Below, piece by piece: positions 36,054-44,809 of a stretch of 64,000 nt of DNA. The translations under genes were made by a program, and so were the position numbers. Position 1 is the stretch's first letter, and every line of letters starts with the position of its first letter. Below the pieces are notes generated by a model that worked only from the letters and a program-made list of their open reading frames with translations, searched no databases and was not told the DNA's origin. This DNA comes from Georgenia satyanarayanai (GTDB lineage Bacteria; Actinomycetota; Actinomycetes; Actinomycetales; Actinomycetaceae): assembly GCF_023715365.1 (NCBI RefSeq), contig NZ_JAMBNZ010000005.1:124001-188000 (forward strand). The letters are read 5' to 3'.

Positions 36054-38570
36054 TTGTCCACAAGAACCGCCGGCGCCCGCGCGGGCGTCGCCACGGCCCT
36101 CGGGGCGGGGATGCTGCTCGCGTCCACCGTCCCCGCGGTCGCCACGTCCGCACCGGACTCGGCGAACCCGATCGACCACATCGTCAACGCCATGACGGTC
36201 GACGAGCTCATCGGCCAGATGACGTGGACCTACGTCTACGGCAACTCCGCCGACGACGCCTCGATGGCCGTGCAGAACCAGGCACGCTACGGCGTCGACA
36301 CCCCTCGGGAGGTCGTCGAGAAGTTCGACCTCGGCGGCGTCCTCTACTTCGCCTGGTCCAACCCCGGCATCGTCAACGACCCCGAGCTCGCCGCCGGGCT
36401 CTCCAACGGCCTGCAGGCCGTCTCGGTCGGCGACGAGGCCTCCGGGATCCCGCTCGCCACGACGATCGACCAGGAGGGCGGCATCGTCGCCCGCATGGGT
36501 GCACCGATGACGGTGCTCCCCGGGAACATGGCGCTGGGCGCCACCTTCGACGTCGCGCTCGCCCGCGCCCAGGGCGAGATCCTCGGCTCCGAGCTCGCCG
36601 CCGTCGGCGTCAACGCGGACTTCGCGCCCGTCGTCGACGTCAACACCAACCCGGCCAACCCGGTCATCGGTGTGCGGTCGCTGGGTGAGGACCCGCAGAA
36701 CGTCGCCACGCTCGGCGTCGCCCAGATCGAGGGCATGCAGTCCCAGGGCGTCGGTGCCGCCGCCAAGCACTTCCCCGGCCACGGCGACACCGAGACCGAC
36801 TCCCACACCGGCCTGCCGATCGTCACCTACGACCGTGCCACCCTCGACCAGCACCTCGTGCCCTTCGAGGCGGCCATCGACGCCGGCGTCGACATGATCA
36901 TGACGGCGCACGTCATCGTCGAGGAGCTCGACCCCGAGATGCCCGGCACCCTCTCCCCGGAGGTCCTCACCGGCCTGCTCCGTGAGGATCTCGGCTTCGA
37001 CGGCCTCATCACCACCGACGCCCTCGACATGGCTGCCCTCAAGCAGCTGCCGGACAACCCGCTCGACGACGGCGACATCGCCGTCCTCGCCATCCAGGCC
37101 GGCTCGGACATCCTCCTCATGTCCCCCGACGTCCCGGCGACCTTCGAGGCCGTCAACGCGGCCGTCGAGTCCGGGGACATCACCCGCGAGCGCCTGGAGG
37201 AGTCGGTCACCCGCATCCTCGAGTGGAAGGTCGAGCGCGGGGTGTGGGAGGAGGACCCGAGCGTGCCGGTGGACGAGGTGATGGACGTCGTCGGCAGCGC
37301 CGTGCACACCGCCACCGCCCAGGAGATCGCCAACCGGTCGGTCACCCTGCTCCGCAACGAGGGCGACCTCCTCCCGCTCGACGACGGCCAGTCCGTCTTC
37401 GTCACCGGCTGGGGCCAGAGCGGCGTGCCGTACCTCGCCCAGGCCTTCACCGACCGTGGCGTGGAGACCGACCACCTCTACACGGCGAACTTCCCGACCG
37501 CTGAGCAGATCGCCGCGGCCGCCGCGGCCGCCGAGGGCCACGACGCGATCGTCCTCATGACCCACACGCCGGCCAACGCCGCTCAGACGCAGACCCAGCG
37601 CGACCTGCTCGCCGCGCTCCAGGCGACCGAGATCCCCGTGGTCCACGTCCCGGTCCGCAACCCCTACGACGTCGCGTGGGAGAACCCCGCACCGGCGCAG
37701 CTCGTCACCTACGGCTACCAGCGCCCGTCGCTGCAGGCCGTCGCCGATGTCGTCCTCGGCGCCGTCGAGCCGACCGGCAAGCTGCCGGTCAACGTCCCGA
37801 CGGCCGAGGGCGAGGGAGTGCTGCACCCGATCGGCTTCGGCCTCGGCTACGAGGACGAGGAGCCGCAGCAGCCCGCTCAGCGGTACGGCTTCTTCCTCAC
37901 CAACGGCTGGAGTGGCGGCGACGCCGACTACGCCTTCCAGTACGGCCGGTACACCGACGAGGTCCTGGTCGGTGACTGGGACGGGGACGGGCGAGACTCG
38001 ATCACCGTGCGGCGCGGCAACCAGTACTTCGTCAACAACGCCCCCACCGGCGGGCCGGCGGAGCGCGTCCTCACCTACGGCAAGGCCGACGACGTCGTCC
38101 TCGTGGGTGACTGGAACGGGGACGGCACCGACACCCTGGCCGTGCGCCGCGGGGCGACGTACCACGTGAAGAACTCCCTGCGCGGCGGAAACGCCGACCT
38201 CGTCGTCACCTACGGCCGCGAGGGCGACGCCGTCGTCGTCGGCGACTGGGACGGCGACGGCCGCGACACCTTCGCCGTGCGCCGCGGGAAGGTCTACCAC
38301 GTGAAGAACGCGATCGCCGGTGGCAACGCTGACGTCGTCTTCGCCTACGGGCGCGAGTCCGACGCCGTCCTCGCCGGTGACTGGAACGGCGACGGCCGCG
38401 ACACCTTCGCCGTGCGCCGCGGCCGCGACTACTACGTGTCCAACACGCTGCGTGGTGGCCCGGCCGAGCAGGTCATGAGCTACGGCCGCGAGGGCGACGA
38501 GGTGTTCGTCGGTGACTGGGACGGCGACGGCCGCGACAGCATCGGCGTGCGCCGCACCCCCGCCGCCTGA
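36054..38570 (+). CDS. Secreted GH3 beta-N-acetylhexosaminidase (NagZ-like) with five FG-GAP-like repeats
   Basis: The protein has 838 residues, starting at the TTG at 36054 with GGAGG 4 nt upstream; no better start fits. The signal peptide ends near ASTVPAVATSA. The GH3 domain (about 35-620) has NagZ hallmarks: DQEGGIVARM, KHFPGHGDTETDSHTGLP with the Asp-His acid/base pair, and the nucleophile aspartate in TTDALDMAAL. It should remove N-acetylhexosamines from wall fragments or chitin. From residue 626 come five 45-residue repeats built on GDWDGDGRDTFAVRRG (nt 37929-38567), the last one shortened. The same repeat is in the M15 protein at 56666-57949. A dre operator lies upstream. Confidence 0.9.
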   Translation: MSTRTAGARAGVATALGAGMLLASTVPAVATSAPDSANPIDHIVNAMTVDELIGQMTWTYVYGNSADDASMAVQNQARYGVDTPREVVEKFDLGGVLYFAWSNPGIVNDPELAAGLSNGLQAVSVGDEASGIPLATTIDQEGGIVARMGAPMTVLPGNMALGATFDVALARAQGEILGSELAAVGVNADFAPVVDVNTNPANPVIGVRSLGEDPQNVATLGVAQIEGMQSQGVGAAAKHFPGHGDTETDSHTGLPIVTYDRATLDQHLVPFEAAIDAGVDMIMTAHVIVEELDPEMPGTLSPEVLTGLLREDLGFDGLITTDALDMAALKQLPDNPLDDGDIAVLAIQAGSDILLMSPDVPATFEAVNAAVESGDITRERLEESVTRILEWKVERGVWEEDPSVPVDEVMDVVGSAVHTATAQEIANRSVTLLRNEGDLLPLDDGQSVFVTGWGQSGVPYLAQAFTDRGVETDHLYTANFPTAEQIAAAAAAAEGHDAIVLMTHTPANAAQTQTQRDLLAALQATEIPVVHVPVRNPYDVAWENPAPAQLVTYGYQRPSLQAVADVVLGAVEPTGKLPVNVPTAEGEGVLHPIGFGLGYEDEEPQQPAQRYGFFLTNGWSGGDADYAFQYGRYTDEVLVGDWDGDGRDSITVRRGNQYFVNNAPTGGPAERVLTYGKADDVVLVGDWNGDGTDTLAVRRGATYHVKNSLRGGNADLVVTYGREGDAVVVGDWDGDGRDTFAVRRGKVYHVKNAIAGGNADVVFAYGRESDAVLAGDWNGDGRDTFAVRRGRDYYVSNTLRGGPAEQVMSYGREGDEVFVGDWDGDGRDSIGVRRTPAA
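37929..38567 (+). repeat. Five 45-residue FG-GAP/VCBS-like repeats in the GH3 protein
   Basis: The unit is 135 bp; each contains VGDWDGDGRDT followed by FAVRRG, then YHVKN and GG. Units 2 to 4 are the most similar. DxDGDG loops suggest calcium binding and a propeller-like surface module. Confidence 0.8.
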
Positions 38571-38584
38571 CCCACGGCACGCCG

Positions 38585-38616
38585 CGAGGCCCCGCACCAC
38601 ACGGTGCGGGGCCTCG
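38585..38616 (+). terminator. Hairpin terminator after the GH3 gene
   Basis: A perfect 14-bp stem (38585-38598 with 38603-38616, CGAGGCCCCGCACC) and a 4-nt ACAC loop, starting 14 nt after the stop. It has no U-tract. Confidence 0.85.
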
Positions 38617-38870
38617 TGCGTGGACGTCCGGGCTGCGCCGCACCGAGGAGGTGCTGCGAGCACACCTTCGACGCGACGGTCCGGCCGCCACCCCGGGGGG
38701 AGGACGACGGCGCCACTCCCCGGCGCTCCGTCGCCGGTGCCCTCGGGCTCGTCGTGACGCTCGCCACCGGCGCGCCCGTGTCCCGCGGCGAAACGTCCCG
38801 CGAACTGAGACATCGCATCTCACGTGGACGCCGAAAAGGGGCAGCACAACAGTCCCGGACCGTTATGTCT

Positions 38871-38886
38871 GTCACAGTTCAGTAAC
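38871..38886 (+). promoter_or_regulatory. MtrA-box-like direct repeat upstream of the osmoprotectant ABC genes
   Basis: GTCAC-AGTTCA-GTAAC: two GTAAC-like half sites (one with a single mismatch), 6 bp apart, on the helical period used by MtrA-type OmpR regulators. It lies about 234 bp before the GTG of the ATPase gene, in a locally AT-richer tract. MtrA (encoded at 21828-22511) controls osmoprotectant uptake in Corynebacterium. Confidence 0.5.
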
Positions 38887-39119
38887 GTTTATGCGGCTGG
38901 TAAAGCACCAGGTCAGCGCGTGGTTATCGGCGGCCCAGCGCAGCGATTGAGCGCCTCGAGAAGGCCTCAGGTGGTGGCCTGGCGTTCGTTTCGGTGGCAT
39001 GGTGGATGGCCGTTCCCCAAACCGTCCCCAGTTTGCGATGCCCGCCGTCAGGTGCGGCGATCGTGAGCGGTCACGGTGCTGCGTGCACCGCGACCAACCC
39101 GAGCCGCAGTGAGGTGAGC

Positions 39120-40442
39120 GTGAGCGCGCTACGCGCAGAGAACGTGTACAAGGTCTTCGGACGCCGGTCCCAGGAAGCCGTCAGACGGCTGCGGGCCGGT
39201 GCGAGCCGTGACGAGGTCAAGCCCATGGGCACGGCCGCCGTCATCGACGCCTCCTTCGAGGTGCAGCCCGGCGAGACCTTCGTCGTCATGGGCCTGTCGG
39301 GCTCCGGCAAGTCGACCCTCATCCGGATGCTCAACGGCCTGCTCACTCCCACGGCCGGCCGCGTCGTCATCGGCGACCAGAGCATCACCGACGTCTCCCC
39401 GGCGGAGCTGCGCCAGATCCGGCGCACGAAGATCTCCATGGTCTTCCAGCACTTCGCCCTGCTCCCCCACCGCACGGTGCTCGACAACGTCGCCTACCCG
39501 CAGGAGATCCGCGGGATGGCCAAGGCCGAGCGGCTCGCCAAGGCGCAGGAGGCCGTCGCGATGACCGGACTCGCCGGCTGGGAGGACTCGCTGCCCGCGC
39601 AGCTGTCCGGTGGCATGCGCCAGCGCGTGGGCCTGGCCCGCGCCCTGGCGGCGGACACCGACATCCTGCTCATGGACGAGGCCTTCTCCGCCCTGGACCC
39701 GCTGATCCGCCGGGAGATGCAGGAGCAGCTCGTGGAGCTGCAGTCCAAGCTCGGCAAGACGATCGTCTTCATCACCCACGACCTCAACGAGGCGATGTTC
39801 CTCGGTGACCGGATCGCCGTCATGCGCGACGGCCGGGTCGTCCAGATCGACACCGCCGAGCAGATCCTCGCCCAGCCGGCGGACGACTACGTCGCCAAGT
39901 TCATCGCCGACGTCGACCGCTCCCGCGTCATCACCGCCGGTGCGCTCATGCGGCGGCCGATCTCCGTCGTCCAGCTCGGCGGCGGGCCCGGTGTGGCCCT
40001 GCGCGAGCTGGAGGCCACCCAGGGCTCGGCGGCCTACGTCGTCGACCGGCGGCGCGTGCTCCACGGCACCGTCCACGACCAGGACCTCCTCGCCGCCCAG
40101 CGCCGCGGGGACCGGACCCTGGAGTCGGCCGTGCGTCCGGACACCTCCGCCGTGTCCCCCGACACCCCGCTGTCGGACATGTTCGCCCCCGCGGCCGAGG
40201 CCCGGCTGCCGCTCGCCGTGACCGACGCGGACGGACGCCTCGTCGGCGTCGTCCCCCGCGTCTCGATGCTCGAGGCGATGGTCCCGCCGACCGCGGACGA
40301 CGAGAGCCCCGACGTCACCGCCGAGCAGGAGCCCGCGCCCGCGCCGGCACCGGCACCGGCACCGGACGTCACCGCCCCCGGCGGGAACGAGGCGACCTCC
40401 GCCGTCCCCGTCCAGACCTCGGCGAAGGGTGAGGCCCGATGA
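39120..40442 (+). CDS. proV: Glycine betaine/proline ABC transporter ATPase (ProV/OpuAA type)
   Basis: The protein has 440 residues, from the GTG at 39120 with AGGTG about 5 nt upstream (a second GTG at 39114 is possible). Walker A is GLSGSGKST (58-66), the signature LSGGMRQR starts at 162, and the Walker B region is LLMDEAFSALD. The N-terminal KVFGRRSQEAV and VKPMGTAAVIDASFEVQPGE match the ProV/OpuAA subfamily. The last 150 residues form a CBS-like regulatory part (VVDRRRVLHGTVHDQDLL, LPLAVTDADGRLVGVVPR). A Pro-Ala linker ends it. It powers uptake of compatible solutes. The ATG of the permease overlaps its stop. Confidence 0.93.
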   Translation: MSALRAENVYKVFGRRSQEAVRRLRAGASRDEVKPMGTAAVIDASFEVQPGETFVVMGLSGSGKSTLIRMLNGLLTPTAGRVVIGDQSITDVSPAELRQIRRTKISMVFQHFALLPHRTVLDNVAYPQEIRGMAKAERLAKAQEAVAMTGLAGWEDSLPAQLSGGMRQRVGLARALAADTDILLMDEAFSALDPLIRREMQEQLVELQSKLGKTIVFITHDLNEAMFLGDRIAVMRDGRVVQIDTAEQILAQPADDYVAKFIADVDRSRVITAGALMRRPISVVQLGGGPGVALRELEATQGSAAYVVDRRRVLHGTVHDQDLLAAQRRGDRTLESAVRPDTSAVSPDTPLSDMFAPAAEARLPLAVTDADGRLVGVVPRVSMLEAMVPPTADDESPDVTAEQEPAPAPAPAPAPDVTAPGGNEATSAVPVQTSAKGEAR

Positions 40443-41305
40443 ACGACTTCCGCATCCCCGTCGGTGACTGGGCCGATGCCGCCGTCGACTGGCTGACGAG
40501 CAACCTCTCGGGCCTCTTCGGTGTCATCGCCGACGTCCTGCGCTGGCTGTTCGACCTGGCCCAGCTGGCCTTCGCCACCCCGCCATTCTGGGTGGTCATC
40601 CTCGTCCTCGCGGCCGTCGCGTTCTTCGCCAAGAGCTGGAAGCTGGCACTGGCGACGATCATCGGACTCCTGCTCATCGTCGGAATGAACCAGTGGGACC
40701 AGGCGATGGCCACGATCGCGCTCGTCGTCGTCGCCTCGCTCATCGCCACCGTCATCGCGATCCCGCTGGGGATTTGGGCGGCCCGCAGCGGCACGGTGTC
40801 GACGGCCCTGCGACCGGTGCTCGACTTCATGCAGACGATGCCGGCGTTCGTCTACCTCCTGCCCGCCGTCCTTCTCTTCCGGGTGGGCGTGGTCCCCGGC
40901 ATCGTCGCGACGATCGTCTTCGCCGCCGCTCCCGGCGTGCGCTTCACCGAGCTCGGCATCCGGCAGGTCGACCGCGAGGTCGTCGAGGCCGGCCACGCCT
41001 TCGGCGCCACGCCCGGCCGTATCCTGCGCCAGGTCCAGCTCCCGCTCGCGCTGCCGACGATCATGGCCGGCATCAACCAGCTCATCATGCTCTCGCTGTC
41101 GATGGTCGTCATCGCCGGCATGGTCGGGGCCCCCGGCCTCGGGCAGCCGGTGGTCCAGTCGCTGCAGAGCGTCAACATCGGCCTGGGCGCCGAGGCAGGG
41201 CTCTCCGTCGTCATCCTCGCGATGTACCTCGACCGCGTCACCTCCGCCCTCGGCGACCGTGCCCCGGTCTCCCGGGCCCTCAAGGTCCGCGCCGCCGAGG
41301 ACTGA
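40439..41305 (+). CDS. proW: Glycine betaine/proline ABC transporter permease (ProW type)
   Basis: The protein has 288 residues; the ATG at 40439 overlaps the ATPase stop (ATGA). Seven or so membrane helices are visible, with the binding-protein-dependent permease EAA-like loop EAGHAFGATPGRILRQVQLPLALPTIMAG. The motif MQTMPAFVYLLPAVLLFRVG is strongly conserved in ProW/OpuAB permeases. It forms the channel through which betaine or proline enters, driven by the ATPase. Confidence 0.93.
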   Translation: MNDFRIPVGDWADAAVDWLTSNLSGLFGVIADVLRWLFDLAQLAFATPPFWVVILVLAAVAFFAKSWKLALATIIGLLLIVGMNQWDQAMATIALVVVASLIATVIAIPLGIWAARSGTVSTALRPVLDFMQTMPAFVYLLPAVLLFRVGVVPGIVATIVFAAAPGVRFTELGIRQVDREVVEAGHAFGATPGRILRQVQLPLALPTIMAGINQLIMLSLSMVVIAGMVGAPGLGQPVVQSLQSVNIGLGAEAGLSVVILAMYLDRVTSALGDRAPVSRALKVRAAED

Positions 41306-41371
41306 CCCACCGCCACTCACGACACCGATCCTCCACGACACGACGTGAACGTCACACGAAAGGGACACCAC

Positions 41372-42274
41372 ATGAAGATCACCCGACGCAGCGGGGCCGT
41401 CATCGCCTCCGCCACCGCCCTGGCCCTCACGCTCGCCGCCTGTGGCAGCGACACCGACGGCGGCTCCGAGGACACCACCGGTGCGGACGCCGGCCCCATC
41501 ACCATCGGCATCCACTCCGGCTGGGAGGAGGGCATCGCCGTCTCCCACCTGTGGCAGCACATCCTCGAGGAGCAGGGCTACGAGGTGGAGATGGAGACCG
41601 CGGACGCCGGTGTCGTCTTCACCGGCCTCGCCCAGGGCGACTACGACGTCAACTTCGACACCTGGCTGCCCGCCACCCACGGCCACTACATCGAGGAGTA
41701 CGGCGACGACCTCGCCGAGCTCGGCACCTGGTTCGAGGAGGCCCCGCTGACCATCGCGGTCAACGAGGACGCCCCGATCGACTCCCTCGCCGAGCTCGCC
41801 GACAACGCCGACCTCTTCGACAATCGGCTCATCGGCATCGAGTCGGGCGCCGGCCTGACAAAGATCACCCAGGAGCAGGTCATCCCGACCTACGGCCTGG
41901 ACGGCATGGACTACCTCATCTCCTCCACCCCCGCCATGCTCACCGAGCTCAGCGCGGCGGTCGACGCGGGGGAGAACGTCGTCGTCACCCTGTGGCGGCC
42001 GCACTGGGCCTACGACGCCTTCCCGATCAAGGACCTCGAGGACCCCGAGGGCGCCCTCGGCGAGCCTGACGACATCTACGCCTACGGCAACGCCGACTTC
42101 GCTGACACCTACCCGGACGTCGCGAAGTGGATCGCCGGCTTCCAGCTGGACGACGAGCAGCTCCACTCGCTCGAGAACATCATGTTCAACGAGATGAACG
42201 GCGAGGACAACGACGCCGCGGTGGACCAGTGGGTCGAGGAGAACCAGGAGTTCGTCGACTCCATCACCGGCTGA
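41372..42274 (+). CDS. proX: Glycine betaine/proline-binding lipoprotein (ProX/OpuAC type)
   Basis: The protein has 300 residues, from the ATG at 41372 with AAAGGGA at 6 nt. A lipoprotein signal ends with LALTLAAC (the cysteine is the lipid anchor). The mature protein starts GSDTDGGSED and contains aromatic-rich segments typical of the ligand cage (WEEGIAVSHLWQHILEEQGYE, DYDVNFDTWLPATHGHY, VVVTLWRPHWAYDAFPIKDL). It captures the osmolyte outside the membrane. The gene is last in the operon and is followed by a very long hairpin. Confidence 0.93.
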   Translation: MKITRRSGAVIASATALALTLAACGSDTDGGSEDTTGADAGPITIGIHSGWEEGIAVSHLWQHILEEQGYEVEMETADAGVVFTGLAQGDYDVNFDTWLPATHGHYIEEYGDDLAELGTWFEEAPLTIAVNEDAPIDSLAELADNADLFDNRLIGIESGAGLTKITQEQVIPTYGLDGMDYLISSTPAMLTELSAAVDAGENVVVTLWRPHWAYDAFPIKDLEDPEGALGEPDDIYAYGNADFADTYPDVAKWIAGFQLDDEQLHSLENIMFNEMNGEDNDAAVDQWVEENQEFVDSITG

Positions 42275-42284
42275 CCAGCCCGCA

Positions 42285-42360
42285 GGAACAGCTCAGCTCT
42301 CGGCGACGGGGGAGGGGGCCCGCACGGGCCTGCCCCTCACGCCGAGAGCTGAGCTGTTCC
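42285..42360 (+). terminator. Very long hairpin (21-bp perfect inverted repeat) after the osmoprotectant operon
   Basis: Arms 42285-42305 (starting GGAACAGCTCAGCTCTCGGC) and 42340-42360 are perfect complements. The 34-nt interval has a second GC-rich stem (GAGGGGGCCCG with CGGGCCTGCCCCTC). It begins 11 nt after the proX stop and ends 104 nt before the next gene. It is likely a terminator, but it is longer than usual and could be a small mobile palindrome. Confidence 0.7.
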
Positions 42361-42464
42361 GGGGCCGAGTGGCGCGCGTGCGGCGCACCCGGCGTACAGT
42401 CGGGAGGCCGTGGACGGCGGTGACCACCGCCCGGCGACTCGAGCAGCAGACGAGAGGTTCGCGC

Positions 42465-44537
42465 ATGATCGCAGCCACGACCCCCGTCGCCGCCCCCGCG
42501 TCCACCCCCACCACCCGCTTCCGCGGGGACATCCAGGGCCTGCGGGCCGTGGCCGTGGGGCTCGTCCTGCTCTACCACGCGGGGGTGCCCTTCCTCCCCG
42601 GCGGCTTCGTCGGGGTGGATGTCTTCTTCGTCATCTCCGGCTTCCTCATCACCGGCCTCGTCGTCCGCGAGCTCGAGCGGACCGGACGCCTCAGCCTGAG
42701 CCGCTTCTACGCCCGCCGGGCCAAGCGGCTGCTGCCCGCGACCGCCGTCGTCTTCGTCACGGTCGCCGCCCTCACGCTCCTGTTCCTCCCGGTGACGCGC
42801 TGGCGCGACGTCGCAGGGGACATCGCCGCCAGCTCGGTCTACCTCGTCAACTGGCGCCTGGCCGACCGCTCGGTCGACTACCTCGCCGCCGAGTCGGCCG
42901 CGAGCCCGCTCCAGCACTTCTGGTCCCTCGCCGTCGAGGAACAGTTCTACATCGTGTGGCCGCTGCTCATCGTCGCGCTCTTCTGGCGTTGGCGCGGTGG
43001 CAACGCCTCCCGCCGCCTTCTCTCGGGCCTCCTCGCCATCGCGGTGCCGTCCTTCCTCTGGTCGGTCCACCTGACGACGGCGAACCCCGGCGCCGCATAC
43101 TTCGTCACCACGACGCGGCTGTGGGAGATGGCGGTCGGCGCCCTCCTCGCCGTCGTCGTCGTCCACGCGCTCACGCCCGCGGCGCGGACGGTCCTCGGCT
43201 GGGCGGGGCTCGTGGCGATCGGTTACGCCGCCCTCACCTTCGACGCCGCCACGACCTTTCCCGGCGCCTCCGCCCTCGTCCCCACCCTCGGTGCCGCCGC
43301 GGTCCTGCTCGCCGGCAGCGGCGACGGCCGCGGCGAGCTGCGCCCCCTGACGGCTGCGCCCATGCAGCACGTGGGCGCCTGGTCCTACTCCCTGTACCTG
43401 TGGCACTGGCCCCTCATCGTGGTCGCGACGGCGGTGTGGGGCACCGACGGCACGCTCCCCGTGACGACGGGGCTGCTGGTCGCCACGGCCTCGGGCGCGC
43501 CGGCGTGGCTCACCTACCGGCTGGTCGAGCGCCCCTTCCACCGCTCCCCCCGCTTCGCCGTGCCGTGGCGCGCCGGCGTGCTCGGCCTCGCGTGCGTGGC
43601 CGTGGGCCTGGCCGCCGCCGGTGCCGTCGCCGTCGCCGGCAACCGCGCGAGCGTCAGCGACGGTCCCGCTCCCGGTGCCGCCATCCTCGGCGAGGACCCT
43701 GCCGCGGCCGCGGCGGGAGAGCCCGTGGACCGGGCCACCTCGATCACCCCCGCGCTCGCCGACGCCCCGGACGACGTCGCCGACATGTATGCCGACGGCT
43801 GCCACCAGAACCAGCGCAGCGGCAAGGTCCTCAGCTGCACCTACGGCGACGCGGAGTCCGACACGGTGATCGCGCTCGTCGGTGACTCCCACGCCGCACA
43901 CTGGCAGCCCGCCTTCCGGCTGCTCGCCGAGGACAACGGGTGGCGCCTGGAGACGTACACGAAGTCCAGCTGCATCTTCGCCGACGTCCTGACGTGGGCC
44001 ACGGCGGCGGATGAGCCGTACGAGAGCTGCTACGCCTGGCAGGGGGACGTCCGGGCGCGACTCATCACCCAGCAGCCCGACGTCGTCGTCGTCAGCGCCG
44101 ACGGGACGTATCAGCTGCCCGGGGAGGCCGAGCCCCTGAGCCGCGACGCCTCCGTGCAGGGGCTCGCGGACGGGAGCGCCGCCAACTGGCGTGCGCTCGA
44201 GGAGTCCGGCATCGACGTCGTCACCATCCTCGACACGCCCCGCCTCCTGGTGGATGCCCCCGAGTGCGTCGCCGAGCACCGCGACGACCTGGACGCCTGC
44301 GCGCTCCACCGGGACAGCGCGATCGAGCGGTCAGGGACGCCGATGCTCCGGCAGGGGGCGGCCCTCGTCCCCGACGTCGACGTCGTCGACCTCAACGAGT
44401 ACGTCTGCCCTCGCGAGGACTGCGTGCCCGTGGTCGGCGGGGTCCTCACCCACAGCGACTCCCACCACCTCACGGCCACCTTTGTCCGCACGCTGGCACC
44501 TCGCCTGGGAGATGCCCTCGCGCCGCTGATCGACTGA
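42465..44537 (+). CDS. OafA-type acyltransferase 3 fused to an SGNH domain
   Basis: The protein has 690 residues, from the ATG at 42465 with GAGAGG 7 nt upstream. The acyltransferase-3 half (about 15-390) starts with FRGDIQGLRAVAVGLVLLYHAG, holds GGFVGVDVFFVISGFLIT and FWSLAVEEQFYIVWPLLIVAL, and has about ten membrane helices. A linker leads to an SGNH domain with GDSHAAHW (block I) and, near the end, the Asp/His-bearing THSDSHHLTAT. Such proteins O-acetylate surface glycans or peptidoglycan outside the cell. It is flanked by the importer and the Trm112 gene and looks like an independent gene. Confidence 0.9.
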   Translation: MIAATTPVAAPASTPTTRFRGDIQGLRAVAVGLVLLYHAGVPFLPGGFVGVDVFFVISGFLITGLVVRELERTGRLSLSRFYARRAKRLLPATAVVFVTVAALTLLFLPVTRWRDVAGDIAASSVYLVNWRLADRSVDYLAAESAASPLQHFWSLAVEEQFYIVWPLLIVALFWRWRGGNASRRLLSGLLAIAVPSFLWSVHLTTANPGAAYFVTTTRLWEMAVGALLAVVVVHALTPAARTVLGWAGLVAIGYAALTFDAATTFPGASALVPTLGAAAVLLAGSGDGRGELRPLTAAPMQHVGAWSYSLYLWHWPLIVVATAVWGTDGTLPVTTGLLVATASGAPAWLTYRLVERPFHRSPRFAVPWRAGVLGLACVAVGLAAAGAVAVAGNRASVSDGPAPGAAILGEDPAAAAAGEPVDRATSITPALADAPDDVADMYADGCHQNQRSGKVLSCTYGDAESDTVIALVGDSHAAHWQPAFRLLAEDNGWRLETYTKSSCIFADVLTWATAADEPYESCYAWQGDVRARLITQQPDVVVVSADGTYQLPGEAEPLSRDASVQGLADGSAANWRALEESGIDVVTILDTPRLLVDAPECVAEHRDDLDACALHRDSAIERSGTPMLRQGAALVPDVDVVDLNEYVCPREDCVPVVGGVLTHSDSHHLTATFVRTLAPRLGDALAPLID

Positions 44538-44551
44538 GCGGCGCCGCCGGA

Positions 44552-44755
44552 TCAGAGCTCGCGGGCCTCCTCGGCGAGGAGGACCGGCACGCCGTCACGG
44601 ACGGGGTAGGCCAGCGCGCGGTGCGGGTCGGTGGAGCGCAGCTCGGGCGTGCCGTCGGGCGCGTTGCCCTCGACGAGCTCGGCGCCGGTCACGGGGCAGC
44701 GCAGGATGTCCCGCACCCAGGGCTCGATCGTCGCCGGCTGCTCGCTCGCACTCAT
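44552..44755 (-). CDS. Trm112 family protein
   Basis: The protein has 67 residues, starting at the ATG at 44755 with GGAG about 7 nt upstream. It begins MSASEQPATIEPWVRDILRC, then CPVTGAEL and ends LAYPVRDGVPVLLAEEAREL, the pattern of the small Trm112/YcaR family. Only the one CP motif cysteine remains, so zinc binding is doubtful. Actinobacterial relatives lie next to mannose-phosphate and DUF3499 genes, as here. Confidence 0.85.
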   Translation of the reverse strand: MSASEQPATIEPWVRDILRCPVTGAELVEGNAPDGTPELRSTDPHRALAYPVRDGVPVLLAEEAREL

Positions 44756-44809
44756 CACTTGCTCCGTCTCCCTGCGCCGGGTGCGCAGGTCTCCAGGGTA
44801 GTCGCCGGG

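Larger units (their letters stand above)
38571..39119. other. 549-bp intergenic region upstream of the osmoprotectant importer
   Basis: It begins with the GH3 terminator hairpin. Bases about 38700-38790 read in one frame as RRSVAGALGLVVTLATGAPVS, like a signal peptide, but no long mature protein follows; this may be a decayed exported gene. From about 38840 the base composition drops in GC and contains the MtrA-box-like repeat. I find no riboswitch I can name. No complete gene is seen. Confidence 0.5.

Noticed and set aside
35871-38813. Minus-strand open frame (980 codons) opposite the GH3 gene
   Set aside because: Low-complexity VAVPVTDEDGV repeats are the antisense of the FG-GAP repeats; no start site or family.
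38571-39119. A riboswitch (for example ydaO-like) upstream of the betaine importer
   Set aside because: I could not match conserved core elements or pairing; the only defensible signals are the terminator and the MtrA-box-like repeat.
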